Assembly: GCF_041361345.1 (NCBI RefSeq)
Contig: NZ_JBGKAD010000001.1
Coordinates: 806,001-870,000 of the forward strand
Reading direction: 5' to 3'
Origin: Halobaculum sp. MBLA0147
GTDB lineage: Archaea > Halobacteriota > Halobacteria > Halobacteriales > Haloferacaceae
Length of the DNA: 64,000 nt
Positions 1 to 9,399 of this stretch are shown here, one piece after another; position 1 is the stretch's first letter; every line of letters starts with the position of its first letter. The translations under genes were made by a program, and so were the position numbers. Under the pieces are notes generated by a model. It was not told where the DNA came from. It did no database searches and worked only from the letters and a program-made list of their open reading frames with translations.

Positions 1-633
1 CAGACTCGCCGGGATGGCGGCGCTGGCGCCGAACAACACGGCGGTCTTCAGCTCCACCATCTCCAGGTACTCGTCGGGGGTCACGTCCGTCCGGTTCTCG
101 TAGGCCACGTCCAACGACTGCCCCTCACAGATCCGCGTACACGTGGAGGCGAGCCGGTGCATCGCCGCGACCTCGTTCTCCGGGCGCGCGCCGGTGTCCG
201 AGATCATCTCGAACGCCTTCGCGTACAGCGTGTCACCCGCCAGGATCGCCGTCTCGGTGTCGTACTCCACGTGGACCGCCGGGACGCCCCGCCGCAGGTC
301 GTCCTCGTCCATGATGTCGTCGTGGATCAGGGTGAACGACTGGATCACCTCGACACTCAACGCGGCCCGCAGGAGGTCGAACTCCCACCCGTCCAGCGCC
401 GGGAACGACCGGAAGTCCGCCGTCATCGGGGCCACGTCACCCAACGACTCCCCGACCAACAGCGACACCGTCGGCCGGAGGCGCTTCCCGCCGGCCTCGA
501 TGATGTACCGGGTCGCCTCGTAGAGCCGCTCCGGCTCCGCCATGGGGAGGTCCTCGTCGACGGCCTCGTTGACCAACTCCCGCCGCTCACGGACCGCGTC
601 GAGCACCCGCTTCTCCATCGCGTCCTGGGTCAT
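1..633 (-). CDS. idsA: Polyprenyl (geranylgeranyl) diphosphate synthase, C-terminus outside window
   Basis: Trans-isoprenyl diphosphate synthase that condenses IPP with allylic diphosphates to make the C20 (or C25) precursor of archaeal ether lipids and carotenoids. The window holds the first 211 codons. Visible are GGKRLRP (residues 48-54) and the first aspartate-rich motif DDIMDEDD (105-112) with the downstream arginines, all diagnostic of the family. The second DDxxD motif lies beyond base 1. It starts 10 nt after the RNase J stop, so the two genes are surely cotranscribed. An RNase J / prenyl synthase pair is a known archaeal arrangement. Chain length cannot be read without the rest; GGPP synthase is the usual haloarchaeal assignment. 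Confidence 0.93.
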   Translation of the reverse strand, partial: MTQDAMEKRVLDAVRERRELVNEAVDEDLPMAEPERLYEATRYIIEAGGKRLRPTVSLLVGESLGDVAPMTADFRSFPALDGWEFDLLRAALSVEVIQSFTLIHDDIMDEDDLRRGVPAVHVEYDTETAILAGDTLYAKAFEMISDTGARPENEVAAMHRLASTCTRICEGQSLDVAYENRTDVTPDEYLEMVELKTAVLFGASAAIPASL

Positions 634-643
634 CGTTCGGTGG

Positions 644-1993
644 TCACTCGACCAGCGTGATGACGTTACCGTTCTGTGTCACGTGCAGGTCACGCCCCAG
701 CGAGTACCCCTCGTCGCGACACAGGTCCACGTACGGCGCGAACCCCTCCATGCTCTGGTGGGCCGGGATCACGTTGCGCGGCTGGAGTGCGTCCAGCATC
801 TCGTAGTGACCCTCCTCGCGGAGGTGTCCCGACACGTGGATGTCGTCGTAGATCCGCGCGCCCTGCATCTTCAGGAGCCGCTCGGACTGGTAGCGCTGCC
901 CCTCGTTCGTCGGCTCCGGGATCACCCGTGCCGAGAAGATCACCTTGTCGCCGTCGTCGAACTCGTACGGCGTCTCGCCACGCCCCATCCGGGTGAGCAT
1001 CGCACGCGGCTCCCCCTGGTGGCCCGTGACGATCGGGAGGTAGTCCTCCTTCCCCTCCTTCATGATCCGCTTGAACGTCCGGTCGACGGACTTCCGGTGG
1101 CCGTACATCCCCAGGTCGTCCGGGAAGTCGACGAAGTCGAGTCGCTCGGCCGTCCCGGAGTACTTCTCCATCGAGCGTCCCAACAGCACCGGCTGGCGGC
1201 CGATCTCGTCGGCGTACTCCACGAGACTCCGCACACGGGCGATGTGGCTGGAGAACGTCGTCGCCACGATCCCGCCGTCGTAGTCCTCGACGGAGTGCAT
1301 CACGTCCTGGAGGTGGCGCTTCGCGACGGACTCACTCGGGGTGCGGCCCTTGCGGCCCGCGTTGGTACAGTCCTCGATGTACGCGAGGACACCCTCGCCC
1401 TCGCGGCCGATCTCGCGGAACCGCTCCATGTCGATCGGGTCGCCGATGACCGGGTCGTGGTCCATCCGCTTGTCGAGGCCGTAGACGACCGACCCCTCCG
1501 GCGTGTGCAACACCGGGTTGATCGCGTCGATGATCGAGTGGGTGACGTTGACGAACTCCAACTCGACGCCGCTGTCGCCGATGGACATCGTCCCGCCGGC
1601 ACCCATCTTCACGAGGTCGTTGTCGACGTTGAACTTGTTCTCGGACTGGATCCGCTGTTTGACGAGCTCGATCGTGTACGGCGTCGCCACGATGGGCGCG
1701 TCGTACCGGTGGGCGAGCTTCGAGATGGCCCCGATGTGGTCGAGGTGGCCGTGCGTCGGCACGATCGCCTGCACGTCGCCCTCGAGGTCGGACATCACGC
1801 GGTCGTCCGGGATGGCCCCCATGTCGATGAGGTCCAGACTGTGCATCTTCTCGGTCTCGACGTTGTCGTGGATGAGGACCTGCGAGAGGTTGAGCCCCAT
1901 GTCGAACACGACCACGTCGCTACCGGCCTTCACCGCCGTCATCTGTCGACCGACGGCCTCGTAGCCGCCGATCGTCGCGATTTCGATCTGCAT
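644..1993 (-). CDS. rnj: Archaeal ribonuclease J (metallo-beta-lactamase/beta-CASP)
   Basis: Probable 5'-3' exoribonuclease of mRNA decay and RNA maturation in the cytoplasm. The 449-residue protein carries the metallo-beta-lactamase signature THGHLDHIG (residues 80-88), giving zinc ligands His81, His83, Asp85 and His86, and later beta-CASP features including the final AHQSMEGF segment. I place the start at the ATG giving [10 protein letters not shown], which matches where the family begins. The reading frame stays open upstream to an ATG at 2185, but that stretch is arginine-rich, unlike any haloarchaeal cytoplasmic protein, and is more likely 5' leader. It lies 10 nt upstream of the GGPP synthase start, so the two form an operon. 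Confidence 0.95.
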   Translation of the reverse strand: MQIEIATIGGYEAVGRQMTAVKAGSDVVVFDMGLNLSQVLIHDNVETEKMHSLDLIDMGAIPDDRVMSDLEGDVQAIVPTHGHLDHIGAISKLAHRYDAPIVATPYTIELVKQRIQSENKFNVDNDLVKMGAGGTMSIGDSGVELEFVNVTHSIIDAINPVLHTPEGSVVYGLDKRMDHDPVIGDPIDMERFREIGREGEGVLAYIEDCTNAGRKGRTPSESVAKRHLQDVMHSVEDYDGGIVATTFSSHIARVRSLVEYADEIGRQPVLLGRSMEKYSGTAERLDFVDFPDDLGMYGHRKSVDRTFKRIMKEGKEDYLPIVTGHQGEPRAMLTRMGRGETPYEFDDGDKVIFSARVIPEPTNEGQRYQSERLLKMQGARIYDDIHVSGHLREEGHYEMLDALQPRNVIPAHQSMEGFAPYVDLCRDEGYSLGRDLHVTQNGNVITLVE

Positions 1994-2356
1994 TTGTTGT
2001 CGGTTGCGTCGGTTGCGAGCGTCCGAATCCTCCGCCGCTCGGAGGCCTGCTCGTACGGAACACCCCGGGAACACGGGTGACTGTGAACCCCGGCGTCTTA
2101 CAGCGCGTCGGTTCTGCGGCCCCGCTGTACGCGACCGGACACCGCGTCCGGCCCGTATGTCCCGCGGGCTCTGGTAGCTCGGCATTCTCCCTCCAGTGAT
2201 AAAATACTGCGGGTTCGGGTCGTCGAACCACTCGGAGGAGTGTCGGCACCCGACCGAACGGACGGTACCGGTCCCGGCGCCGTGCCTCTCGTGTCCGTCC
2301 CGTCGCCGGGCGCCTGCCGTCGGGGAGGTTAAGCCGACGCGACCGCAACGGCCGCC
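1994..2356. other. Divergent intergenic region between rnj and a DUF5830-type gene
   Basis: This 363-base stretch holds no convincing gene. On the minus strand a good TATA box (GTATTTTATC, 2198-2207) would start an rnj transcript near 2177, leaving about 180 nt of leader, long for a haloarchaeon. Next to it is a GGAGGGAG stretch (2187-2194) followed by ATG at 2185, which opens an Arg-rich extension in frame with rnj. On the plus strand GGTTAAGCC near 2328-2336 serves the rightward gene. Between them I see only GC-rich sequence. Confidence 0.6.
2198..2207 (-). promoter_or_regulatory. Likely TATA box of the rnj-idsA operon
   Basis: The minus strand reads GTATTTTATC, by far the most AT-rich patch in the intergenic region and close to the haloarchaeal TATA consensus. 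Initiation about 25 nt downstream would give a long (about 180 nt) leader before the RNase J start codon. No comparable box lies 25-30 nt before the ATG at 1993. Confidence 0.5.
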
Positions 2357-2908
2357 GTGGCGCGCGACGACGGAGACCGGGCCGACCAGACCGTCGACCT
2401 CGAGAGCTTCGCGGCCGCCGATCACGACGGGGACGGCGGCACCGACGAAGTTGTCGACCACGGCGAGAGCGAGACGGGGGACGACTCGCCGTCCGCGGAC
2501 GACGATCGACTCGATCCGGACGCCGTCGTCCGCGATCCGCCGGGACGCCCCCGAGCGGACACCGTCGAGTTGGGCGTCGAACTGCTGGCTCGGCTCGGCG
2601 ACGAGACGCTCCCGCTGCCCGACGCCGTCGACCGCGTCGAGACCGTGACGACGGACCCCGCGCTCGTCAGGGAGATTCTCGACACTGCGGACACGCGCGG
2701 CGTGATCGACCGCGACGGCGCGACGGTGCGGCGTCGGACCCGTGGCCCGACGATCGCCCTGGAGCGCCGGGTCGTCCGCCGGGAGGGTGACTACGACTGC
2801 CGCCGCTGCGGGAAGTCGCTGTCGACGGGGCACTTCGTCCAGTTCGACACCGGCGAGGTGGGCCCGTTCGGCTCCTCGTGTGTGCGGAAGGTGACCGGGC
2901 GAGACTGA
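2357..2908 (+). CDS. DUF5830-type haloarchaeal protein with C-terminal zinc ribbon
   Basis: A 183-residue acidic protein. The first 55 residues are a low-complexity Asp/Glu/Thr tail. Residues about 60-135 look like a small winged-helix-type domain ([19 protein letters not shown] onward). The C-terminus holds [13 protein letters not shown], then [11 protein letters not shown], giving three visible cysteines for a zinc site. The GTG start is chosen because a TATA-like TTAAG sits about 27 nt upstream, which fits leaderless initiation. I associate the sequence with the haloarchaeal DUF5830 family from memory. Function is unknown; a DNA- or RNA-binding role is only an inference from the winged-helix and ribbon appearance. 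Confidence 0.75.
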   Translation: MARDDGDRADQTVDLESFAAADHDGDGGTDEVVDHGESETGDDSPSADDDRLDPDAVVRDPPGRPRADTVELGVELLARLGDETLPLPDAVDRVETVTTDPALVREILDTADTRGVIDRDGATVRRRTRGPTIALERRVVRREGDYDCRRCGKSLSTGHFVQFDTGEVGPFGSSCVRKVTGRD

Positions 2909-2976
2909 CTGGCGCCGGTCGCCCGCGGCGAGCGTGACGGAGACGGCGACAGTCTCGGGCGGGCGAGCCAGACGAG

Positions 2977-4092
2977 CTACCGACCGCGACGCAGTTCCTC
3001 GATCAACTGTTCGATGAGGTCGCTCTGGCGGGCGAGCTCCCGCTGTTGGTCCTCGACGGTCCGGCGGAGTTCGGCGACCTCCTCCGCGAGGTCGTCTTCC
3101 GGCGCCGCCGCCTCGAACTCCGAGTCGGCGAACGCGTCCGGCTCCCGCTCGACCGCCCGTGCCGCCTCCTCGGCCGCCGTCTGCCCGCCGGCGCCGGCTG
3201 CCCCACCCGTTCCGGCCTCCTCCGAGACGACCCGTCCGGCGCTCTCGCCCGAGCCGGCACCGTCGACGGCACCCGCCACCGCGGTGTCCGCGTCCCCGTC
3301 GTCGGCCCGCGTCGCGTTGTCCGGGTCGTCGACCTCAGCCGGGTCCGCCGACAACGGGTCCGGGCCACCGCCGAAGTCGACCTCGTCGTCGCCCGCAGTA
3401 CCGAGCGAGTCGGCGCCGGTCGACTCGGCGCCGGTCTCGTGCTCGGGCTCGTCGTCGGCGACCGACTCGCGGAACTCCGAGAGCGTCCGGACGCCGTGGT
3501 GGTCGAACAGGGCCTGCGTGAGTGTCTCCCGCAACGCCCGCGTCTCGTCGCTGGGCGTCTTGAACCGCTCCTGTCGGCCGTCGACGCTCAGCACGACGGA
3601 GGTGGAGACGCTCCCCTCCTCGAAGTTCACGTCCGTCACGTCGTCGTAGTGGTACTCCTCGGCCTCGTCGTCCCACACCGCCGAGCCGACGTGTTTGACG
3701 AGTCGCCGGCTCGTGACGACGAGTGTCAACTCGGAGAAGCGGAACGTCCGTTCGACCGTCTCACCGGGGTCGGTGGTGTCGGCCGCCGCCAGGACACCCG
3801 CGAGCACCGGGTGGAGTACGTCGTCGAGTGCGTTCCGCGGGACGGAGACGGACCGCTCGCCGTCCAGTCCGTAGTCGAGTGTGAGCTTCGCCTTCCGTCG
3901 CTTCTCCGTCACGGTGAGCCGCTCGGCGTCGTGTGGGTAGCTCTCGACGGACTCGTCGGAGAGCAACCCCTCGGCCCGGTAGATCAGCGTCCGCGTCGGC
4001 GTGACGAACAGTTCGTCGTCGCCCCCCAGGCCGACGCGCGCGACGGGGTCTTCCTCCCCCAGCTCCCGCTGGAGTGCCTCCGGCAGACTCAT
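2977..4092 (-). CDS. Conserved haloarchaeal protein with acidic linker and C-terminal coiled coil
   Basis: 371 residues in three parts. Residues 1-185 form a folded domain with two similar beta-rich halves ([19 protein letters not shown] and, later, [17 protein letters not shown]), reminiscent of bacterial PH-like or short-chain stress-domain folds. Residues about 190-315 are a low-complexity Asp/Gly/Ala linker. The last 50 residues ([19 protein letters not shown] onward) are a clear coiled coil likely to drive oligomerisation. The ATG start is set by a TATA box (ATTTATACC on the minus strand, about 4115-4123) 25-30 nt upstream, so the mRNA is probably leaderless. I do not know its role. Convergent with the gene ending at 2908. 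Confidence 0.8.
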   Translation of the reverse strand: MSLPEALQRELGEEDPVARVGLGGDDELFVTPTRTLIYRAEGLLSDESVESYPHDAERLTVTEKRRKAKLTLDYGLDGERSVSVPRNALDDVLHPVLAGVLAAADTTDPGETVERTFRFSELTLVVTSRRLVKHVGSAVWDDEAEEYHYDDVTDVNFEEGSVSTSVVLSVDGRQERFKTPSDETRALRETLTQALFDHHGVRTLSEFRESVADDEPEHETGAESTGADSLGTAGDDEVDFGGGPDPLSADPAEVDDPDNATRADDGDADTAVAGAVDGAGSGESAGRVVSEEAGTGGAAGAGGQTAAEEAARAVEREPDAFADSEFEAAAPEDDLAEEVAELRRTVEDQQRELARQSDLIEQLIEELRRGR

Positions 4093-4263
4093 ACCAACGA
4101 TTGGCCAGCGACTCGGTATAAATCCGGCGCACAGCCCGCGTCCCGTCGGACGGACGGCAGACGACCGCGAGCGCGTCGTTCGACTGGATTCTGGACCGAG
4201 GTCCCCGGACACTCCCACCGTCGACCCAGGGGGCCACCCACGGGGCGACGCGACCGACTGCGC

Positions 4264-5640
4264 TCACTCCTCGCGCGTCCGGCGATCGGCGCCCGCGGCC
4301 TCGAACTCGTCGTCCACGAGACAGTTCAGCGCCCAGATGGTCCGGAGCAGCGTCGCGGCTTCGCCGGGCGGGAACACCAACTCGTCTGTCGCGCGGACGT
4401 GTTCGAGCACCCGCTCGGAGGCGTGGGCCGGAGCCGCAGCGATGCCCGCGTCGCGGTCCGCGGCCCACTCCATCGCTCGCAGGTCCGACTTGCTGTCGCC
4501 GACGACCGCGACGAACGGGTCGTCGATCCCGAGCACGTCCAGTGCGGCCGCGACACCCTGTGCCTTGTCGAGTGCGCGCACCGCCAGTTCGGCCGCGTCG
4601 GCGTAGTACAGCGCCACGTCCAGTCGTCCGAGGAGGTCGGCGGCAGCGTCCGGCACCGCCGCTGCGACTGCACCGCCCTCGCGAGCGAGTGCGCCCGCGA
4701 CCTCCGGGTCCGCGTCGGCGAAGAACGCCCGCGCGACCGCCGCTCCCGGTGCCGGGTCGTCGAGCGACTCGTCGTCCTCGCCGTCCGCTGCGTCCCCGTC
4801 GTAGTGTGTCGCGCGGACGGCCGCCTCGCTCGCCGGAGGAGCAGTCGTCTCGACCTCGCCGACCGCGACACGGTCCGCGACCGCCTCGCCGACGAGATCC
4901 AGCAGGTGGACCACCCCCTCGTCGATCACCGCCGCCGCGTCCGGGCCGCCGGTCTCGTGGTTCGGCTTGAGCGTGACGTTGAACTCGTTCCCCTGGAGGT
5001 GACAGCCGCGACGGATCGACTCCGGCGCCGCCCGGAGCACGCGCGACCGCACGTCGTCGACGACGCCACGACTGTCCTCGGGGAGGTCGTCGTACAGCAA
5101 CCGCTTCGTGTCGGCGCCGTGACCGGGCGTGAACACCCCGGCGCCGGCCTCGTACACCACGGACACGTCGCCGGAGTGGACGAGTTCGTTGCCGAGTCCC
5201 TGGACGAGAAAGCCCTTCACGTTCTCCAGCGTCTGGCCGGTACAGATCACGAGCGGGACGCCCCGCTCGACGAACTCCGTCAGGAGGTGGAGTGTCTCGC
5301 GTGGGATCTCGTTGTCCGTGTCGCCGGCCGATCGGAGTGTCTCGTCGACGTCCAACACGAGCGCGTTCACCGCGCGGCCGTACTTCCCGCGGAGGTCGAG
5401 CGCGGTGAACGCGGTCGTGCGGTCCGCGCGGGCGGCGATCTCTGCCAGACGCTCCCCGTCGTCGAACGCGGCCACGATCTCGCTGCGCCGCTCTGCGAGT
5501 CGCGCGGTCGCCTCGTCCCACCGATCGAGCGCGACCGGCGACGACAACGGCGGGAACAGGTCGACGAACTCGCGGTACGCCCGCAACTCCTCGGTGTCGA
5601 ACCTGTCGTACACCTCGTAGAGCCGATCGTAGTCGTCCAC
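4264..5640 (-). CDS. HAD-superfamily hydrolase (haloarchaeal, Cof/trehalose-phosphatase-like)
   Basis: Predicted Mg2+-dependent phosphatase of 458 residues. HAD motif I is LDVDET (nucleophile Asp97, acid Asp99). Motif II is the Thr of VICTGQT. The lysine of LDKAQGVAA fits motif III, and GDSKSDLRAM is motif IV. A cap-like region between motifs I and III carries an acidic, probably disordered insert (DDGEDDESLDD region). I chose the GTG giving VDDYDRLYEV because sequence before it looks non-coding in character; an ATG at 5751 in the same frame is possible. The motif order resembles sucrose/trehalose-phosphate phosphatases, but the substrate is unknown. No operon partner: the gene on each side is more than 110 nt away. 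Confidence 0.85.
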   Translation of the reverse strand: MDDYDRLYEVYDRFDTEELRAYREFVDLFPPLSSPVALDRWDEATARLAERRSEIVAAFDDGERLAEIAARADRTTAFTALDLRGKYGRAVNALVLDVDETLRSAGDTDNEIPRETLHLLTEFVERGVPLVICTGQTLENVKGFLVQGLGNELVHSGDVSVVYEAGAGVFTPGHGADTKRLLYDDLPEDSRGVVDDVRSRVLRAAPESIRRGCHLQGNEFNVTLKPNHETGGPDAAAVIDEGVVHLLDLVGEAVADRVAVGEVETTAPPASEAAVRATHYDGDAADGEDDESLDDPAPGAAVARAFFADADPEVAGALAREGGAVAAAVPDAAADLLGRLDVALYYADAAELAVRALDKAQGVAAALDVLGIDDPFVAVVGDSKSDLRAMEWAADRDAGIAAAPAHASERVLEHVRATDELVFPPGEAATLLRTIWALNCLVDDEFEAAGADRRTREE

Positions 5641-5757
5641 GGGTCGTGTGTCGGTCCCGACCGACAAGAGTGTACCCCGAACTGTGGGGCGGTCGGCACG
5701 TCGCAGACCGACGACCGTCTCCACACTCCCGACTCCCGCGAGAGTGGCCACAGAGAG

Positions 5758-6132
5758 CTACCGTTCCTCGCCGCCCGGCGCGGTGAACAGGCGCCGGTGC
5801 GCCAGGTAGAGGCCGATCACCGGCGGGAACAGGAGCGCGACGCCGACGTAGAGCCACCGGGCGCGCCCGACCCCCGCGCCGACGGCCGAGCGGACGCGGT
5901 CGTCCTGGTAGCAGGTGGCGGCGACGAGCGGCGCCACCAACAGCGAGTACGCGCTGCGGACCAGCGCCCACGGCGAGGAGCCGACGACGAGCAGCCGACG
6001 CTCGAAGAGGACCAACACGACCCAACACAGCGCCGCGGCGACCGCGACCGCCAGCCACGGGCCAGTCTCGTCGGCCGGGTCCGGACGATCTTCCGGGTGG
6101 AGTGCCGACGGCGGCGGCGAACGACTGGACAC
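5758..6132 (-). CDS. Small haloarchaeal membrane protein, three to four TM segments
   Basis: A 124-residue protein with hydrophobic segments at about residues 26-45 (WLAVAVAAALCWVVLVLF), 55-72 and 88-106 (LYVGVALLFPPVIGLYLAH), separated by short Arg-rich loops, so it is an integral membrane protein. The GTG start giving VSSRSPPP is favoured because a TATA-like GTTGAAGAC lies about 25 nt upstream and the frame beyond it looks like non-coding GC-rich sequence. I do not recognise the family. It lies 83 nt after the arylamine N-acetyltransferase stop and could be the last gene of that cluster. Confidence 0.65.
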   Translation of the reverse strand: MSSRSPPPSALHPEDRPDPADETGPWLAVAVAAALCWVVLVLFERRLLVVGSSPWALVRSAYSLLVAPLVAATCYQDDRVRSAVGAGVGRARWLYVGVALLFPPVIGLYLAHRRLFTAPGGEER

Positions 6133-6215
6133 ACGAGTCGCACGGGCGTGACCGTCTTCAACCACCCGGTCTCCGTCTCCGGGAAGGGTCACCTCGGCAC
6201 CGGGGGAGACACACG

Positions 6216-7097
6216 TCACTCCGCTCCGTCGAGGAACGGGTACCGGAGGCCGAACGTCTCGGCGGCGTGGTGCGCCCACTCCTCCGGCGAGAGCGACTCC
6301 GTGGTGGTCCCCTCGGGCGTGTGGCGCGTGAGTGTCGTGGGTGACAACTCGACGGCGCCGTCGGCGGTCGCGACCGACAGCGTCGGCTCGCCGGTGAACG
6401 GCGACTCGGCGGCCGTCGCGAGGTAGTCACAACTGGCGGCGAAGTACGACAGCGGGCGCGGCGTCGCGTCGAACACGTACCGGCGCTCCCACTGCTCGTC
6501 GCCTGGTCGGCGGTACGACAGCCTGTACTCGCTGTCCGGACGGCTGCTGTCGGCGACGCGCCACTCCGTGCCACGGTCGTCCCTCACGCTCTCGCCGTCC
6601 AGCGGCACCGGGACGCGCGTCTTCGGCAGCCCGGTCCCCACGTCGGCCACGTACCGCCGGTCGAGGTGAACCACGACGGTGTGGTGGTTCGCGGGCGTGG
6701 GCGAGGTCTCCCCGTCGCCGAGCACCATCCCCGCCGCGCGGTCCGCGCGGAACCCGAGCGAGCGGAGGAGCACCGTGAACAGCCCACCCAGTTCGAAGCA
6801 GTAGCCGCCGCGCTCTCGCGCGACGACCTTCTCGTACAGCGCCGGGACGGTCAGCGAGACCCCCGGACCGGGCCACTCCCCGAACGGGTCCCCGGTGATC
6901 GACAGCGTCTCGAACGGCACCGCGGTGACGTGTGCCCGGAGGAGGTCCGTCAGGAGGTCGTGGTTCGGCCGACGTGCTCGGACGCGTTCGGAATCGAGCC
7001 CGATCCGTTCGAGGTAGGTGGTCACCCGCTCGTCGTCGGACGACCACCGTCTGTCGTCCGGTTCGCTCCCGTGCAGCCCGTCGCCGCGCTCAGTCAC
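6216..7097 (-). CDS. nat: Arylamine N-acetyltransferase
   Basis: Transfers an acetyl group from acetyl-CoA to arylamines, hydrazines or similar amines in the cytoplasm. The 293-residue length matches the family. The Cys-His-Asp triad is present: RGGYCFEL (Cys100), NHHTVVV (His138/139) and YVADVG (Asp152). An N-terminal helical region and the PFETLSI segment at 61-67 are also typical. The first 20 residues are a Ser/Asp-rich tail. Its start overlaps the end of the FMN reductase gene by 8 nt, so the two are translationally coupled and may act on the same aromatic or nitro compounds; that link is inference. Confidence 0.93.
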   Translation of the reverse strand: MTERGDGLHGSEPDDRRWSSDDERVTTYLERIGLDSERVRARRPNHDLLTDLLRAHVTAVPFETLSITGDPFGEWPGPGVSLTVPALYEKVVARERGGYCFELGGLFTVLLRSLGFRADRAAGMVLGDGETSPTPANHHTVVVHLDRRYVADVGTGLPKTRVPVPLDGESVRDDRGTEWRVADSSRPDSEYRLSYRRPGDEQWERRYVFDATPRPLSYFAASCDYLATAAESPFTGEPTLSVATADGAVELSPTTLTRHTPEGTTTESLSPEEWAHHAAETFGLRYPFLDGAE

Positions 7098-7674
7098 CGG
7101 ACAACACCCGTGTCTCCCGCGACTCGTCGGCCACCGTCGGGTACTGCTCGACGTTCGCGTAGGCGACGGCGGCCTCGCCGAGGTCCGCGAGTCGATCCGC
7201 GACGGACTCGTCGACGACCGCGTCCTCGCCGACCGTCTCGCCGGCGTTCGGAATCGCGACCTCGGTCGGCAGCGTCCACGCGGTCAACGTCCGTGCGACC
7301 TCGCGGAGGTGTGCGAGCGCGCTCGTCGGGAACGAGCCTCCGGCGGTCGCGACGAGACCGACGGTCGTCTCCTCGAACTCGTCGAAGCCGCAGTAGTCCA
7401 GTGCCGTCTTGAGGGGCGAGGAGTACGAGCCGTGGTACACGGGCGTTCCGAGGACGACCGCGTCCGCGTCCGCGACCTGGTGCCGCACCGCGGGTGCGTC
7501 TCCCGCATCTCGATCCGGCCCCCGTGGCGGCAGGTCGTACTCTCGAAGGTCGACGAGTGTCGTCTCCGCCCCGGCGCCCTCGGCGGCCGCGAGCACCGCC
7601 CGCAGCGCCGTCCGAGTCGTGCTCTCCGGCGCGAGACTCCCACAGACTGCGGCGACGTGTGGTTCTCTCGACAT
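7090..7674 (-). CDS. NADPH-dependent FMN reductase family oxidoreductase
   Basis: Flavodoxin-like NAD(P)H:FMN/quinone/azo reductase of 194 residues. Visible are the phosphate-binding N-terminus AAVCGSLAPESTTRTAL, the GTPVYHGSYSSPLKTALDY segment (typical FMN-contact loop of the SsuE/ChrR group), and the TAGGSF loop. The ATG giving MSREPHV is preferred over one five codons upstream because a TATA-like GCTTACGT lies about 30 nt before it. Its 3' end overlaps the acetyltransferase start by 8 nt. Electron acceptor unknown; candidates are quinones, chromate or nitro/azo aromatics. Confidence 0.9.
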   Translation of the reverse strand: MSREPHVAAVCGSLAPESTTRTALRAVLAAAEGAGAETTLVDLREYDLPPRGPDRDAGDAPAVRHQVADADAVVLGTPVYHGSYSSPLKTALDYCGFDEFEETTVGLVATAGGSFPTSALAHLREVARTLTAWTLPTEVAIPNAGETVGEDAVVDESVADRLADLGEAAVAYANVEQYPTVADESRETRVLSGD

Positions 7675-7785
7675 CGTACCCGTCACCACACCACCCGCAC
7701 ACGTAAGCGCTCTCGAAACGCCGTTTTGGTAAGAAACCCTACACGTCTCGTCGGTGCATCGGCGTATCGGTGCGTCGGGGACGGT

Positions 7786-9054
7786 TCACCCGACTCGCGA
7801 CAGCGGGTCGCGAAGTCCCCAGTTCGTCGCCGTCGGATCGTCGACGTTCGACGGCTCCGTCCCGCGCTCGGCGAGGAGACCGGCGTGGTACAGCATCGTC
7901 TTGTACTGGAACAGCGTCGGCGAGTGGTAGACGTTCGCGTCCGTGAGTGCTCGCTCCCTGAGCGCACCGCGGTCGTCGAGTACCCGTCGGCGAGCGTCGT
8001 CCGTTCCCCGGACGAACAGCTCCACCGCGAACGCCGGCCGCAACTCGTGGAGTCGGACGACGAGATCGACGACGGAGGGCTCGGGAACTCCGTCGTCTGC
8101 GAGCCGTTGGAGTTCCGTCACCAGCGTCTCCGTCGCCGGGTACCGGTACAGCACTCGCCGTGCGAGGTCACCCCACCGCGGCGCGAGATCACAGAATCTC
8201 CTTCGTGAACCGGTCCAGTCGTCGATCCGGTTGAGTCCGTCCGCAACGTCACCTTCGACTCGCTCGGCGAACCGCACGACCTCCGCCCCGAGTGGACGGA
8301 GCCGGACACTGCCGGCGTGTCGTTCGACCAGTCCGAGCGCGACCGCACCGCGGACGGCGTCGCCGAACACGTCGACGGCGGCTTCGCGGAACCGCTCGCT
8401 CGTCTCTCCGTCGGCAGTGACGGCCAACGGCACGGCGAGGTAGTTCTTCGGGTGGTTCAGCCCGAACGGGTTCCTGGCGACACCCTGTGGACTCGCCTGG
8501 AACCGCACGGCACCGGCCGGGCCGTCCGTCCCACTAGCCCCACCGACGACACGTGGTCTGACCAGTGGCTCTACGTCGCCAGCGGCCGTGACGCCGAGCA
8601 ACCCGACGTTCAACTCGGCGGCCATCGTCCGCGTCGCCTGCCCGACACTCTCGTGGGGGGCCGCGACGAACGCGACGTTGGCCTCGTCGAGCCGGTCGTA
8701 CGCCTGCGTGACGCCACGCTCGACGTCCGCTCCAGTCTCGCCGGTCCGCAGTCCCTTCGCCTCGACGGCGACGAGCGGTCGGCGACTACCGAGCCGGTCG
8801 ACTGCGAGGAGGTCGTCGTCTAAGTCGTGGACGCCGACGAGGTCGGGGTACCCGGACCCGACCTCAACGTGGTTGAACGGGGCGAGTGTCTCGCGGACCC
8901 GTTCCGGAACCGGGTCGCCGTCGAGCCACTCCTCCCGAGTGAACTGCGTGTCCGCGACGACGTACCGGTCCGGTTCTGGATCGTCGGGCGCACCGAACAG
9001 TCGGCGCTTGGTGGAGGCGAGCACGGCCGGCTCCGCGAGTGACCTCGTCGACAC
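7786..9054 (-). CDS. Putative PD-(D/E)XK nuclease-domain protein with C-terminal helical region
   Basis: 422 residues, unrecognised as a named family. The N-terminal 200 residues carry the pattern of a restriction-endonuclease-like fold: an acidic residue in YPDLVGV (Asp71), then VAVEAKGL (Glu98-x-Lys100), then a helix with TQAYDRL (Gln117), followed by strands FVAAP and VGLLGVT. The second half (about 215-420) is helical with Arg/Asp pairs and a PSQ-free but wHTH-like patch (AVALGLVERHAGSVRLRPLG). It could act on DNA as a standalone nuclease or be an inactive scaffold. GTG start; no strong TATA box is visible. It stands alone, divergent from a small membrane protein gene. Confidence 0.75.
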   Translation of the reverse strand: MSTRSLAEPAVLASTKRRLFGAPDDPEPDRYVVADTQFTREEWLDGDPVPERVRETLAPFNHVEVGSGYPDLVGVHDLDDDLLAVDRLGSRRPLVAVEAKGLRTGETGADVERGVTQAYDRLDEANVAFVAAPHESVGQATRTMAAELNVGLLGVTAAGDVEPLVRPRVVGGASGTDGPAGAVRFQASPQGVARNPFGLNHPKNYLAVPLAVTADGETSERFREAAVDVFGDAVRGAVALGLVERHAGSVRLRPLGAEVVRFAERVEGDVADGLNRIDDWTGSRRRFCDLAPRWGDLARRVLYRYPATETLVTELQRLADDGVPEPSVVDLVVRLHELRPAFAVELFVRGTDDARRRVLDDRGALRERALTDANVYHSPTLFQYKTMLYHAGLLAERGTEPSNVDDPTATNWGLRDPLSRVG

Positions 9055-9220
9055 GGGTCACTCGTTCGTGTACGACCACATCAATCTGGCTGGTGGCTGT
9101 GGCCGGTCGGATCGACTCGTCGAGACCGCTCGTCCGAGTCGGCGGCCGAGTTCGACCCGACACCGGAGACGGTCTCCGGGCGAACGGGCAGTTTACTTGC
9201 GTGGCAGCCCTCGCACGGGT

Positions 9221-9340
9221 ATGGCTTCAGACGAGGCAGCGACCGGCCGCGTGTTGGTCGGACTGGCCGCCGTGGCCGGGTTGGTGACACTGCTGGGTAT
9301 CGCCGTCGTGTGGGCGTTCTCGTACGGTCCGCTGGGGTGA
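9221..9340 (+). CDS. 39-residue single-span membrane protein
   Basis: Encodes an acidic eight-residue head (MASDEAAT) followed by one hydrophobic helix (VLVGLAAVAGLVTLLGIAVV) and a short WAFSYGPLG tail, with the look of the small single-TM proteins common in haloarchaea. The ATG lies 28 nt after a TATA-like TTTACTT (9192-9198), matching leaderless initiation, and codon choice is GC-rich at third positions. No function can be assigned. Confidence 0.65.
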   Translation: MASDEAATGRVLVGLAAVAGLVTLLGIAVVWAFSYGPLG

Positions 9341-9399
9341 CCGACACACGCGGTGACCGTCTGGATCGGACGACGCACGCCCTCGCCGTCTCCGACGAC

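Noticed and set aside
3046-6426. Very long plus-strand open frame opposite several genes
   Set aside because: It is antisense to the coiled-coil protein, HAD phosphatase and membrane protein genes, is Arg/Val/Leu-rich and lacks any domain. In GC-rich DNA such open antisense frames are common.
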